Shown here: positions 31,984 through 41,428 of the stretch, piece after piece
Layout: the number at the start of each line of letters is the position of its first letter
Numbering within the stretch: the first letter of the stretch is position 1
Assembly (NCBI RefSeq): GCF_009720145.1
Contig: NZ_CP046252.1
Span: 1,302,001 to 1,366,000, forward strand
Direction: 5' to 3'
DNA length: 64,000 nt
DNA from: Sphingobium sp. CAP-1
Lineage (GTDB): Bacteria; Pseudomonadota; Alphaproteobacteria; Sphingomonadales; Sphingomonadaceae
Program-made: the position numbers and the translations under genes
The notes under the pieces: model-generated
The model's database searches: none
Told to the model about the DNA's origin: nothing
Seen by the model: only the letters and a program-made list of their open reading frames with translations

Positions 31984-33120
31984 ATGGTAGCCGAGATCGA
32001 TCCCTTCCACGCCATCGCCATCAGCCGCGAAGCGCACGCCCTCGAAGCGCAGGGGCGCTCCATCCTGCATATGGAGTTCGGCCAGCCGTCCACGGGCGCG
32101 CCCGCCGCCGCCATCGCCGTGGCGCATGACGTGCTGGACAAGGAAGCGATGGGCTATTGGGAAAGCCCGGCGCTGAAAGAACGGATCGCCCGCCATTATG
32201 CCGACCGGCATGGCGTGACGATCGACCCGGAACAGATTCTCCTGACCTGCGGCGCGTCGCCGGGGCTGGTGCTGGCGTTGACCTGCCTGTTCCGCCCCGG
32301 CGCGCGGGTCGCCACGGCGCGGCCGGGCTATGTCGCCTATCGCAACAATTTGAAGGCGCTCTATCTGGAGCCGGTCGAGATCGCCTGCGGCCCGGCGGAA
32401 CGCTATCAGATCAGCGCCGACGCGCTCGCCCGGATCGATCCAGCCCCCGAAGGCCTGATCCTCGCCAGCCCGGCCAATCCCACCGGCACGATCATCCCGC
32501 CGCAGGAACTGGCGGCCATCGCAAAAGTCTGCGCGGAGCGCGGCATCCGCATCATTTCCGACGAAATCTATCATGGATTGAGCTTCGGCGAGCCGGCGCA
32601 TTCGATGCTGGAGTTCGCGCCCGACGCGCTGATCGTGAACAGCTTCTCCAAATATTACAGCATGGCCGGATGGCGGCTCGGCTGGATCGTGGTGCCGCGC
32701 GATCTGATCGACGTGGCGCGGGCGCGAATGGGCAATCTGTTCCTGACGCCGCCGGTGCTGGCGCAACGCGCGGGACTGGTCGCGTTCGACTGCACCGACG
32801 AACTGGAGGGACATGTCGACACCTATCGACGCAACCGGCAATTGCTGCTCGACGCCCTGCCCGCGCTGGGCCTCGCCCGGATCGCGCCGCCCGACGGCGC
32901 CTTCTACATCTATGCCGACATCAGCCATCTGACCAATGACAGCCTGAGCTTCTGCCAGAAACTGCTGCGCGAAACCGGCGTGGCGACCGCGCCGGGGATC
33001 GATTTCGATCCGGTCGACGGGCATCGCTTCATTCGGCTGAGCTTCGCCGTATCGACCGACCGGGTCGAGGACGCGATCGCGCGGATGGTGCCGTGGTTCC
33101 AGGCGCAGGGCGGGCGATAA
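31984..33120 (+). CDS. pyridoxal-phosphate-dependent aminotransferase, class I/II
   Basis: 378 aa, fold type I. PLP-binding residues: Asn in LASPANPTGTIIPP, Asp/Tyr in RIISDEIYHGLSF, the Schiff-base Lys in VNSFSKYYSMAGWRLGW and the carboxylate-binding Arg in RFIRLSFAVS near the end. It transfers amino groups between an amino acid and a 2-oxo acid; the substrate (aspartate or aromatic, aminoacyl) cannot be fixed from motifs. It stands alone, 113 bp after pgl. Confidence 0.9.
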   Translation: MVAEIDPFHAIAISREAHALEAQGRSILHMEFGQPSTGAPAAAIAVAHDVLDKEAMGYWESPALKERIARHYADRHGVTIDPEQILLTCGASPGLVLALTCLFRPGARVATARPGYVAYRNNLKALYLEPVEIACGPAERYQISADALARIDPAPEGLILASPANPTGTIIPPQELAAIAKVCAERGIRIISDEIYHGLSFGEPAHSMLEFAPDALIVNSFSKYYSMAGWRLGWIVVPRDLIDVARARMGNLFLTPPVLAQRAGLVAFDCTDELEGHVDTYRRNRQLLLDALPALGLARIAPPDGAFYIYADISHLTNDSLSFCQKLLRETGVATAPGIDFDPVDGHRFIRLSFAVSTDRVEDAIARMVPWFQAQGGR

Positions 33121-33235
33121 CGAGCGGGAGCCGTCAGCCGGACGCGAACTGGCTCTTGCACTCTTGAAAAGCTGCGGGCCACAGGCAGAGGGCCGCCCTG
33201 TCAGGGTTACGGCATGTGATCCGGGGGAGAAGAGA

Positions 33236-33324
33236 TGGTACGGGTGGTCGGACTCGAACCGACATTCTGATCACTCAGAGGCGGATTTTGAATCCGCTGC
33301 GTCTACCAATTCCGCCACACCCGC
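33236..33324 (-). tRNA. tRNA-Leu (anticodon CAA)
   Basis: Reading the minus strand: acceptor GCGGGTG, D-arm with GGTAGAC, anticodon stem GCGGA/TCCGC with loop TTCAAAA (anticodon CAA at 33288-33290), a long variable arm as expected for a type II tRNA, T-loop GGTTCGAGTCC and an encoded 3' CCA. Length is 89 nt with CCA. The first acceptor pair is G-U. Confidence 0.95.
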
Positions 33325-33569
33325 ATTTCGACCGGCCTTCATGGGGCCAAGAATCGACTGAAAGTGCCTATAGGTGGATCAATCGAAGTTTTCTACCCTA
33401 TATTGCATAGTGTTCGCCCGCCTGGTTACTGTCGGTCTGTCCCGCGATTGTGGCGATGCAACGCCCGCGCCGGATCGCAGGAACGGCGGATGACGCAGAG
33501 CCGCGCCAGATGCGCATTGCGATCGGCCCGGTCGGAAATCGCGCGGTGACAGGGCCAGGCAAATCCTTT

Positions 33570-33911
33570 ATGCCCCGGTCCATGTTCCGCTGGAGTGTCA
33601 TGCTTTTCTGCCTGGTCGTGACGGCGCTCACCACGTCGGGCACGGTTCATGCGCGGGAGATTTCCGGGCCTCCGACCATCGAATGCTCAGGCTATGTCCA
33701 CAGCGATGGCGACCGGGACGAAACACAGGGGGACAGCGACGAGGCCGTACCCCATCATCATGGCACCTGCCATGGCGCGGTATCGCTTCTTCCCGGCAAA
33801 ATCGCGGCACCCCGATTGTTCGATCTTTCGTCCGAACCCAAATGGGTTGCCGTGACATCGGCCCTCGGCCCCTGGTCGCCCGGCCCGGATCTGCGCCCCC
33901 CCATCGCCTGA
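33570..33911 (+). CDS. His-rich small exported protein in czc cluster
   Basis: 113 aa from the ATG at 33570. A signal peptide is seen (MFRWSVMLFCLVVTALTTSG ending VHA), then an acidic/His segment with ECSGYVHSDGDRDETQ and VPHHHGTCHGAV, which could bind a metal through Cys and His. The C-terminus is Pro-rich (GPWSPGPDLRPPIA). Small exported proteins like this often precede czc/cus efflux genes in sphingomonads. The start is uncertain: in-frame ATGs exist at 33510 and 33582. Metal binding is inference. Confidence 0.65.
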   Translation: MPRSMFRWSVMLFCLVVTALTTSGTVHAREISGPPTIECSGYVHSDGDRDETQGDSDEAVPHHHGTCHGAVSLLPGKIAAPRLFDLSSEPKWVAVTSALGPWSPGPDLRPPIA

Positions 33912-33961
33912 ACGCATTTTCGCCAGCCGTACCGCGCGCCCATGCGCCGGCGGCTTGACGT

Positions 33962-35248
33962 TTGTCAGTCAGGAATATCTTCATGAACAGGATCATCGCA
34001 GCCTTTCTGGCTGCCACAGCTTGCGTCGCCATGGCGCAGGCGCAGGACAATATTGCGACCTCTCCATCCGCCGGCCCGGTCTTTACGCTGGAGGACGCCG
34101 TTGCAGCGGCCGGCGGCAGCGCACCGGCAGCGCAAGCCGCACAGGCCGGCATCGCGGCGGCACAGGCGGCCCGGACGGTGGCCGGCCTCAGACCCAATCC
34201 GCAACTTCAGACCCAGGTTGAAAATGTCGCCGGCTCCGGCGCCTATGACGGTTTCAGCCAGGCCGAAACGACCGTGGGCATTAACATCCCCATCGAAATG
34301 GGCGGCAAGCGTTCAGCACGCGTGGCGGTCGCCAATGCCCAGACCGATCGCGCGCTGCTGATCGCCGCGATCACGCAGGCCGATATCCGGCTGCAAGTGA
34401 CCGGGCTTTACATAGAGGCGATAGCGGCCGAACGCCGGGCGCTGACGGCGCGGGATCAGGTGCGGATTGCGCAGGATGCGCTCCAAGCCGCAAAGGTCCG
34501 GGTTCAGGCGGGTCGCGCCTCCCCGATCGAGGAGCAGCGCGCCGAGGTCGCCAAACTCAACGCAGAGGCAGGGGCGGAGCGCACCCGGCGCCTGGCCGAT
34601 GCCACCCGCGCCAATCTGGCGCGTCGGATCGGTCGACCGCTAGGCGATTCGCTGGAGGCCGTGTCGCTCGACCGGTTGCCGGGCGACATCTACGGCCCCG
34701 CCGCCGTCACCAGCGAGGGAACATTGGCGCTGGCCGCCGCCAATGCCGATCTCGCCATTGCCGATGCCGGTGTGCGGCTGGCCCAATCGCAGCGCGTGCC
34801 CGATCTGACCGTCGGCCCGGCCGTGCGGCGGCTGTCCGCGACCAATGACACCGCCGCAGTGTTCAGCATCTCGCTGCCGATCCCATTGTTCAATGCGGGC
34901 AAGGCGGCGGTCGCGCAAGCGAACGCCGAACGCACCCGCGCGGCAGCGCAACGCCGCATGACCGCGCTGGATGTCGAACAGGCCATCACCGACGCGCAGG
35001 CGGAAGCGGACAATGCCGCCACTGCCGCCCGCAATGCGAGCGGTCCGGCACTCGCCGCCGCGCGGGAGGCCGCACGGATTGCCCGCATCGGCTATCGCGA
35101 GGGCAAGTTCGGGCAACTCGACCTGCTCGATGCAGAGCGGACGCTGGCCGACACGCGGATCGCCGCGATCGACGCGCTCGTCGCCTATCAGAATGCACGG
35201 GCACAGTTGGAGCGTCTCACCGCTCCTGTGCCGCAACAGGGGAATTGA
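33962..35248 (+). CDS. czcC: TolC-type outer-membrane channel of heavy-metal efflux (CzcC-like)
   Basis: 428 aa, outer-membrane factor with signal peptide FLAATACVAMAQAQ. The two repeated halves of the OEP family appear as long Ala/Gln/Arg-rich helices (QAGIAAAQAARTVAGLRPNP and the matching LAAANADLAIADAGVRLAQS) with beta segments QTQVENVAGSGAY and FSISLPIPLFNAGKA. It forms the exit duct for the CzcB/CzcA pump encoded immediately downstream (3-bp gap). Confidence 0.9.
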   Translation: MSVRNIFMNRIIAAFLAATACVAMAQAQDNIATSPSAGPVFTLEDAVAAAGGSAPAAQAAQAGIAAAQAARTVAGLRPNPQLQTQVENVAGSGAYDGFSQAETTVGINIPIEMGGKRSARVAVANAQTDRALLIAAITQADIRLQVTGLYIEAIAAERRALTARDQVRIAQDALQAAKVRVQAGRASPIEEQRAEVAKLNAEAGAERTRRLADATRANLARRIGRPLGDSLEAVSLDRLPGDIYGPAAVTSEGTLALAAANADLAIADAGVRLAQSQRVPDLTVGPAVRRLSATNDTAAVFSISLPIPLFNAGKAAVAQANAERTRAAAQRRMTALDVEQAITDAQAEADNAATAARNASGPALAAAREAARIARIGYREGKFGQLDLLDAERTLADTRIAAIDALVAYQNARAQLERLTAPVPQQGN

Positions 35249-35251
35249 CCG

Positions 35252-36385
35252 ATGAATTTCAAATGGATGTCTGTGGCGCTGTTGCCGCTCATGCTGACGG
35301 CCTGTGGCGGTAAAAAGGCCGACAACGAAGCCGCCCATGCACGGGAAGAAGCCGCCCATGCCGACGAAGGCAAGGTCACACTGACCGAGGAGCAGATCGC
35401 ATCGGCCGGCGTGCAGATCGGCCGGCCGACGGTGGGCGGATCGGGCACGCTGGAACTTCCCGCAACGATCGAAGGCGACCCGCAGGGCACGCAGGTCGTC
35501 TCCGCCGCCATAGGCGGTCGCGTGGTCGCACTGACCCGCAATCTGGGCCAGTCCGTCGGCCGGGGCCAGACGCTGGCGGTGATCGAAAGCCGCGAGGCCG
35601 CGCTGCTCAAGGGCGAGGTCGAGGCGTCCCGCGCCCGGCTGGCGCTCGCCAATTCCAACCTTGCCCGCGAACAGCGGCTGTTCGCGCAGCGCGTCTCCCC
35701 CGAACAGGATCTGATCGCCGCGCGCACGGCGGCGATCGAAGCGCGCATCGCCTACCAACAGGCGCAGGGACAGGTCGCGGCGACGGGCGGTGGTGGTGAC
35801 GGTATCAATCGCCTCGGCATCGTCGCACCAGTATCGGGTCAGGTGATCTCCCGCAGCGTCATACTGGGCCAGAGCGTGACTGCCGACGCCGAACTCTATC
35901 GTATCGCCAACCTTTCCAGCCTGTCCTTGTCGCTCAACCTCCAGCCCGGCGACGCCGGCCGGGTGAAGCCGGGCAACAATGTCACCGTCACGGCGGCGGG
36001 CCGTCAGGCGACCGCAAAGGTCAGCTTCATATCCCCCGCTCTCGACGCGCAGACGCGGCTGGTGCCGGTCATTGCCACGCTCGACAATCGCGGCGGCGAG
36101 TGGCGCGTTGGCGAGCCGGTGACGGCATCGGTCCAGCTTTCCGGCAGCGGCGGCGACCGCGCGATCCGCGTGCCATCCACGGCGGTCCAGACTGTCGAAG
36201 GCAAACCCGTCGTCTTTGTGCGCACGAAAAGCGGCTTCGACGCCACCCCCGTCACGCTGGGCGACAGCAGCGGCAGCATGGTCATTGTCCGTTCCGGCCT
36301 GAAGGGCAGCGAACAGATCGCCACCACCAACAGCTTCACGCTCAAGGCCGAACTCGGCAAGAGCGAAGCGGCGCATGAGGACTGA
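35252..36385 (+). CDS. czcB: heavy-metal efflux periplasmic adaptor, lipoprotein (CzcB-like)
   Basis: 377 aa. The lipobox is LMLTACGGK, so the adaptor is lipid-anchored. A His/Glu stretch follows (EAAHAREEAAHADEG), then the lipoyl halves (GRVVALTRNLGQSVGRGQTL ... GIVAPVSGQVISRSVI), barrel and membrane-proximal domains. The N-terminal acidic/His part may collect metal. Between CzcC (3 bp) and CzcA (3 bp), in the usual CBA order. Confidence 0.92.
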   Translation: MNFKWMSVALLPLMLTACGGKKADNEAAHAREEAAHADEGKVTLTEEQIASAGVQIGRPTVGGSGTLELPATIEGDPQGTQVVSAAIGGRVVALTRNLGQSVGRGQTLAVIESREAALLKGEVEASRARLALANSNLAREQRLFAQRVSPEQDLIAARTAAIEARIAYQQAQGQVAATGGGGDGINRLGIVAPVSGQVISRSVILGQSVTADAELYRIANLSSLSLSLNLQPGDAGRVKPGNNVTVTAAGRQATAKVSFISPALDAQTRLVPVIATLDNRGGEWRVGEPVTASVQLSGSGGDRAIRVPSTAVQTVEGKPVVFVRTKSGFDATPVTLGDSSGSMVIVRSGLKGSEQIATTNSFTLKAELGKSEAAHED

Positions 36386-36388
36386 ACC

Positions 36389-39300
36389 ATGATCGCCCCT
36401 ATCGCCAACTGGGCGGTCCGCAAGCGCTGGCTCGTCCTGCTGCTGACCGCCATCGCCGCGGTTATCGGCGCCGCCGCCTTGTACCGCCTTCCCATCGACG
36501 CGGTGCCGGACATCACCAACAATCAGGTGCAGATCAACGTCCGCGCGCCTGCCCTGTCGCCCGAACTGGTGGAAAAGCAGGTTTCCTTCCCGATCGAAAC
36601 CGCCCTCGCGGGGATTCCGGGGCTGGACCATACGCGCTCGCTCAGCCGCAACGGCTTTGCCCAGATCACCGCGATATTCGATGAATCCACCGATATTTAT
36701 TTCGCGCGCCAGCAGGTCGGCGAACGGCTGAACGGCATCGCGGAAAATCTGCCCGCCGGCGTGAACCCGGAAATGGGGCCGATCGCCACGGGCCTTGGCG
36801 AAGTCTATATGTGGACCGTCCACCTCGAACATCGCAAGGATGACAGGCACCTGCCCGGCGAGCCGGGAATGCAGCCCGACGGCAGCTATATCACGCCGGA
36901 GGGTGAGCGGCTGACCAATGACATCGACAAGGCGACCTATCTGCGCACCGCACAGGACTGGATCGTCGCGCCGCTGCTGAAAAATACCAGGGGGCTGGCC
37001 GGGGTCGATTCCATCGGCGGCTATGTAAAGCAGTTTCAGGTGGTTCCCGATGTGCAGCGGCTCGCCGCCATGGGGCTGACGCTGACCGATCTCGGTACCG
37101 CGCTGGAGAAGAATAATACAAGCGTCGGCGGCGGCTTCGTCAATCGCAATGGCGAGGGATTGGCGGTGCGATCAGACGCGCTGGTGCGCAACGCCAATGA
37201 ACTGTCGCGGGTGGTCATATCGACCCGCGAGGGCGTGCCCATCACCCTGGGTCAGGTCGCCACGGTCAAGACCGGGCAAGCCATCCGCATGGGTTCTGCT
37301 TCCGAAAATGGCACCGAGGTCGTGGTCGGCACCGCGATCATGCGCATCGGCGAGAATAGCCGCACCGTCGCCACGGCGGTTGCGGATCGGTTGCGGGACA
37401 TCAACGCCTCCCTGCCGCCCGACATCATCGTCCAGCCGGTGCTGGACCGCACCGCGCTGGTCAATTCGACCATCAGGACGGTGGCGAAGAACCTCAGCGA
37501 AGGAGCGCTGCTGGTCATCATCGTCCTGTTCGCCCTGCTCGGCAATTTCCGCGCGGCGCTGATCGCCGCCATGGTCATTCCGGTGACGATGCTGCTGACC
37601 AGTTTCGGCATGTTGCACGCAGGCGTGTCCGCCAACCTCATGAGCCTTGGCGCGCTCGACTTCGGCCTGATCGTCGACGGAGCGGTCATCATCGTCGAAA
37701 ATGCGCTGCGGCGCATGGCGGACGCGCAGCATCGGCAGGGTCGGCTGCTGACCATCGAGGAACGGCTCGCCACCGTGGCGACCGCCGCGCGCGAGATGAT
37801 CCGCCCGTCCGTCTACGGGCAGGCGATCATCATCCTCGTCTACATCCCGCTGCTCACCCTGACCGGGGTGGAGGGCAAGACCTTCGTGCCGATGGCGCTC
37901 ACCGTCATCATCGCGCTGGCCTTCGCCTTCGTCCTGTCGCTGACTGCCGTTCCGGCCGCCATCGCGATCTGGCTCTCGAACCGGATCGAGGAGAAGGAAG
38001 GCCGGATCATGAGTTGGCTCAAGGCACGCTATGCGCCGGGGCTGGACAAGGCGATGAAGCGCCCGACACTCACCATGGGCGTGGGTATCGGCGGCTTCGC
38101 CATCGCCATCGCCGCCTTCCTGTCGCTGGGACAGGTATTCCTGCCCCAACTTGACGAAGGCGACCTGCTCATTCAGGCGCTGCGCATCCCCGCCACCTCG
38201 GTTCAGCAGAGCCAGGCGATGCAGGGACCGATCGAACGGATGATGGCCAAGCAGCCGGAGGTGAAGTTTGTCTTTTCCAAGACAGGCACGGCGGAACTGG
38301 CATCGGACCCGATGCCTCCCAGCGCCACCGACATGTTCGTCATCCTGAAACCGCAGGACGAATGGCCTGATCCGAGCCTGACCAAGGCCGACCTCATCGA
38401 ACGACTGGAGAGGAATCTCAACCAGTTCCCCGGCAATGCCTATGAGATCACCCAGCCCATCCAGATGCGCTTCAACGAACTGATCGCGGGCGTGCGTGGT
38501 GATCTCGCCATCAAGATTTTTGGTGACGACTTCAACGCCATGAACGCCACGGCGGAGAAAATCGCGGGCGTCCTGCGCCGGACACGGGGCGCGGCGGACG
38601 TGAAGGTCGAACAGACCAGCGGCCTGCCGATGCTGGATATCCGGGTCAACCGCGATGCCATGTCGCGGCTCGGCGTCACGGCGCAGGATGTGCAGGACAC
38701 CGTCACGGCAACGGTCGGCGGCCGGGAATCGGGCATGATCTTCGAAGGCGACCGCCGCTTCCCCGTGGTGATCCGCCTGTCCGAGGCGCAGCGCGCCGAC
38801 CTTGCCACGCTGCAACAGGTTCAGGTGCCGGTTCCCGGCGGCCAGTTCGTGCCGCTCGCCAGCGTCGCGGATATCCGTATCATCGACGGCCCCAACCAGA
38901 TCAGCCGCGAAAATGGCAAGCGCCGCGTCGTGGTGCAGGCCAATGTGCGTGGCCGGGACATCGCCAGCGTCGTGGAAGAAGCCAAAGCAACAATCGGCAA
39001 GGAGGTGCGCCTGCCCGCCGGCAGCTATCTCGAATGGGGCGGCCAGTTTGAAAATCTGGCTTCCGCGCGGGAACGGCTGCAACTGGTGATCCCGGCCTGT
39101 TTCGTGCTGATCCTGCTGCTGCTCTACGGCGCTCTGGGATCGGTGCGGGATGCCGCCATCGTGTTCACCGGAGTTCCGCTGGCGCTGGTCGGCGGCGTGC
39201 TGGCGCTGTTCCTGCGGGGGATGGATTTCTCCATTTCCGCGGCGGTCGGCTTCATCGCGCTGTCGGGTATCGCGGTGCTGAACGGCCTTGTCATGCTGTC

Positions 39301-39631
39301 GTCCATTCAGGATCTCATGCGCAAGGGCGTGGACCGCGCCGAAGCCGCCCGTGCCGGCGCCGTGCAGCGCCTGCGCCCGGTGGTGATGACCGCGATGGTG
39401 GCCAGCCTTGGCTTTGTCCCCATGGCGCTTGGCACCGGCGCGGGCGCCGAGGTGCAAAAGCCGCTGGCGACGGTCGTCATCGGCGGCCTTGTCTCCGCCA
39501 CGCTGCTGACCCTGTTCGTCCTGCCGACCCTCTATGCCCGCTATGGTCGCAAGACGTTGCCGGGTGAGGCGGATCGGGAAGAATCCCGGCACCCGTCAAG
39601 CGGCCCGGAACAGCCACGGCCCCAGCACTGA
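36389..39631 (+). CDS. czcA: CzcA/CusA family heavy-metal RND efflux pump
   Basis: 1080 aa, full RND length with 12 membrane helices and two large periplasmic loops. The N-terminus (WAVRKRWLVLLLTAIAAVIG, RLPIDAVPDITNNQVQI) is typical of heavy-metal RND proteins. Helix 4 carries DFGLIVDGAVIIVEN: the two Asp and Glu form the proton relay, and the DFG-DGA-VEN form belongs to the HME1 group linked to Zn, Co and Cd rather than Cu/Ag. Substrate choice is therefore inferred. Ends with a Glu/Arg/Pro tail; a double stem-loop follows the stop. Confidence 0.95.
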   Translation: MIAPIANWAVRKRWLVLLLTAIAAVIGAAALYRLPIDAVPDITNNQVQINVRAPALSPELVEKQVSFPIETALAGIPGLDHTRSLSRNGFAQITAIFDESTDIYFARQQVGERLNGIAENLPAGVNPEMGPIATGLGEVYMWTVHLEHRKDDRHLPGEPGMQPDGSYITPEGERLTNDIDKATYLRTAQDWIVAPLLKNTRGLAGVDSIGGYVKQFQVVPDVQRLAAMGLTLTDLGTALEKNNTSVGGGFVNRNGEGLAVRSDALVRNANELSRVVISTREGVPITLGQVATVKTGQAIRMGSASENGTEVVVGTAIMRIGENSRTVATAVADRLRDINASLPPDIIVQPVLDRTALVNSTIRTVAKNLSEGALLVIIVLFALLGNFRAALIAAMVIPVTMLLTSFGMLHAGVSANLMSLGALDFGLIVDGAVIIVENALRRMADAQHRQGRLLTIEERLATVATAAREMIRPSVYGQAIIILVYIPLLTLTGVEGKTFVPMALTVIIALAFAFVLSLTAVPAAIAIWLSNRIEEKEGRIMSWLKARYAPGLDKAMKRPTLTMGVGIGGFAIAIAAFLSLGQVFLPQLDEGDLLIQALRIPATSVQQSQAMQGPIERMMAKQPEVKFVFSKTGTAELASDPMPPSATDMFVILKPQDEWPDPSLTKADLIERLERNLNQFPGNAYEITQPIQMRFNELIAGVRGDLAIKIFGDDFNAMNATAEKIAGVLRRTRGAADVKVEQTSGLPMLDIRVNRDAMSRLGVTAQDVQDTVTATVGGRESGMIFEGDRRFPVVIRLSEAQRADLATLQQVQVPVPGGQFVPLASVADIRIIDGPNQISRENGKRRVVVQANVRGRDIASVVEEAKATIGKEVRLPAGSYLEWGGQFENLASARERLQLVIPACFVLILLLLYGALGSVRDAAIVFTGVPLALVGGVLALFLRGMDFSISAAVGFIALSGIAVLNGLVMLSSIQDLMRKGVDRAEAARAGAVQRLRPVVMTAMVASLGFVPMALGTGAGAEVQKPLATVVIGGLVSATLLTLFVLPTLYARYGRKTLPGEADREESRHPSSGPEQPRPQH

Positions 39632-39964
39632 CAATCGACGGGGAGGCGCACCCCGTCGCCGCCTCCCCGCCATCCTCAAGGGCGTGTCTGAAGCGCGCGT
39701 CGGGCATCGAACGGATGATCAGCGTAGCGAAGCAGATCGGCCTCGATGTGGAGCCGCCGGACGGCAAAATCCGGCGCGGGCATCCGGCCGAACATTGGCG
39801 GCAGGCGCACAAGCCAGGATTTCGGCGCATTTTTGTGGCTCTCGCGGTCATTATGTTGCAGCACGGCGGCTCGCGCGATAGCCTCCTTGCGTAACGATCC
39901 GCGCTCGCTATAAGGGCGGCTTCGTGCAGACATAGACAAATTCATAACGGAGAAGGACCATCCT
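39632..39964. other. czcA-zwf intergenic region with alternative stem-loops and a possible gene fragment
   Basis: Directly after czcA, CGACGGGG (39636-39643) can pair with CCCCGTCG (39651-39658), or GGGGAGGCG (39640-39648) with CGCCTCCCC (39660-39668); the two stems exclude each other. A 59-codon frame at 39715-39894 (MISVAKQIGLDVEPPDGKIR...) and a minus-strand frame ending at 39676 overlap each other; neither matches a family I know, and either could be a decayed gene end. The zwf leader with GGAGAAGGA occupies the right end. Confidence 0.4.
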
Positions 39965-41428
39965 TTGACCGATCCGTCTGCTACGTTTCTGTTATTTGGC
40001 GCCACCGGGGATCTGGCGCGCCGGATGATCTTTCCCTCGCTCTACAACCTCCTGTCCGACGGGCTGTTGCCCGACGACTTCCTGATCATCGGGTCCGCCC
40101 GGACCGAGATGGAGGATGACGCCTTCCGCGCGGAAATCGACGCGGCGCTCAGGCAGTTCCTGCCGGCCGATCGCTATGATGCGGAGGTTGCGGCGCGCTT
40201 TGCCGCCATGATCCAGTATCAGGCGGTCGAGGCGGGCAATGCCGGCCAGTTCGCGGCGCTGGCCGACCGCATCGACGGACGGCTGGAGCGCGGCCTGTCG
40301 GTCTATCTGTCCACGCCCCCGTCCCTGTTCGCACCGACCGCGCAGGGGCTGAGCGACGCGGGACTGATTACCCCGCACACCCGAATCGCGATGGAAAAGC
40401 CGATCGGCAAGGATCTGGCTTCGTCCAAACAGGTCAATGACGGCATCGGCCACCTGTTCGCCGAGGATCAGATTTTCCGCGTCGACCATTATCTGGGCAA
40501 GGAAACGGTCCAGAATCTGCTGGCCCTGCGCTTTGGCAATGTGATGTTCGAACCGCTATGGAACACCACCGCGATCGACCATGTGCAGATCACCGTGGGC
40601 GAAACGGTCGGGCTGGAAGGCCGCGTTTCCTATTATGACGGGGTCGGCGCGCTGCGCGACATGGTGCAGAATCACATGCTCCAGATCCTGTCGATCATCG
40701 CGATGGAACCGCCCGCGCGGATGGACCCGACCGCGGTGCGCGACGAAAAGGTGAAGGCGCTGCGATCGCTGCGCCCGATGACGGCGGAAACGGTCAAGAC
40801 GCACAGCGTGCGCGGCCAATATACGCCCGGCGCGGTGCAGGGACAGATCGTCACCGGCTATGCCGACGAACTGGGCCAGCCGTCGGACACCGAAACTTTC
40901 GTCGCGCTGAAGGCCTATATCGACAACTGGCGCTGGCAGGGCGTGCCCTTCTACCTGCGCACCGGCAAGCGGATGCCCGCGCGCCAGTCCGAAATCGTGA
41001 TCCAGTTCAAGCCGGTGCGGCACAGCATCTTCGGCCGCGACGGGCACGGAACGGGGCTGGAACCGAATACGCTCGTCATCCGATTGCAGCCGGAAGAATA
41101 TATCCGCCTGATCATCATGTCGAAACGGCCGGGGCTGGAACGGCAGGTGAAGCTGGACGAAGTGACGCTGGACGTGTCGCTGACCGCCGCTTTTGCCGGA
41201 CAGCGCCGCCGCATCGCCTATGAACGGCTGATCCTGGACCTGCTGGCCGGGGACGCCACCCTGTTCGTCCGCCGCGACGAGGTGGAGGCGCAATGGACCT
41301 GGATCGACAGCATCATCGACGGGTGGAAAGAGGCCAATGTGAAGCCCGCCGCCTATTCTTCGGGGAATTGGGGTCCGTCATCGGCCATTGCCCTTATCGA
41401 ACGTGACGGAGCCAGTTGGCATGAATGA
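39965..41428 (+). CDS. zwf: glucose-6-phosphate 1-dehydrogenase
   Basis: 487 aa, starting at a TTG (MTDPSATFLLFGATGDLARR) 8 bp after the Shine-Dalgarno GGAGAAGGA. The NADP motif is FGATGDLARRMIFPSLY, the active-site block is FRVDHYLGKETVQNLLALRF, and GKRMPARQSEIVIQFK is near the end. It oxidises glucose-6-phosphate to 6-phosphogluconolactone. First gene of zwf-edd-glk-eda, with the same order as the Zymomonas glucose operon. The stop lies 8 bp inside edd. Confidence 0.96.
   Translation: MTDPSATFLLFGATGDLARRMIFPSLYNLLSDGLLPDDFLIIGSARTEMEDDAFRAEIDAALRQFLPADRYDAEVAARFAAMIQYQAVEAGNAGQFAALADRIDGRLERGLSVYLSTPPSLFAPTAQGLSDAGLITPHTRIAMEKPIGKDLASSKQVNDGIGHLFAEDQIFRVDHYLGKETVQNLLALRFGNVMFEPLWNTTAIDHVQITVGETVGLEGRVSYYDGVGALRDMVQNHMLQILSIIAMEPPARMDPTAVRDEKVKALRSLRPMTAETVKTHSVRGQYTPGAVQGQIVTGYADELGQPSDTETFVALKAYIDNWRWQGVPFYLRTGKRMPARQSEIVIQFKPVRHSIFGRDGHGTGLEPNTLVIRLQPEEYIRLIIMSKRPGLERQVKLDEVTLDVSLTAAFAGQRRRIAYERLILDLLAGDATLFVRRDEVEAQWTWIDSIIDGWKEANVKPAAYSSGNWGPSSAIALIERDGASWHE

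Noticed and set aside
33236..33324. tRNA-Leu as the integration site of a czc island
   Set aside because: Integrative elements normally use the tRNA 3' end, which here points away from czc, and no integrase or repeated tRNA end was seen beside it.
39676..40005. Minus-strand 109-codon frame between czcA and zwf
   Set aside because: It overlaps the zwf start and its leader, has no recognisable domain and no Shine-Dalgarno that I trust; kept only as part of the intergenic note.
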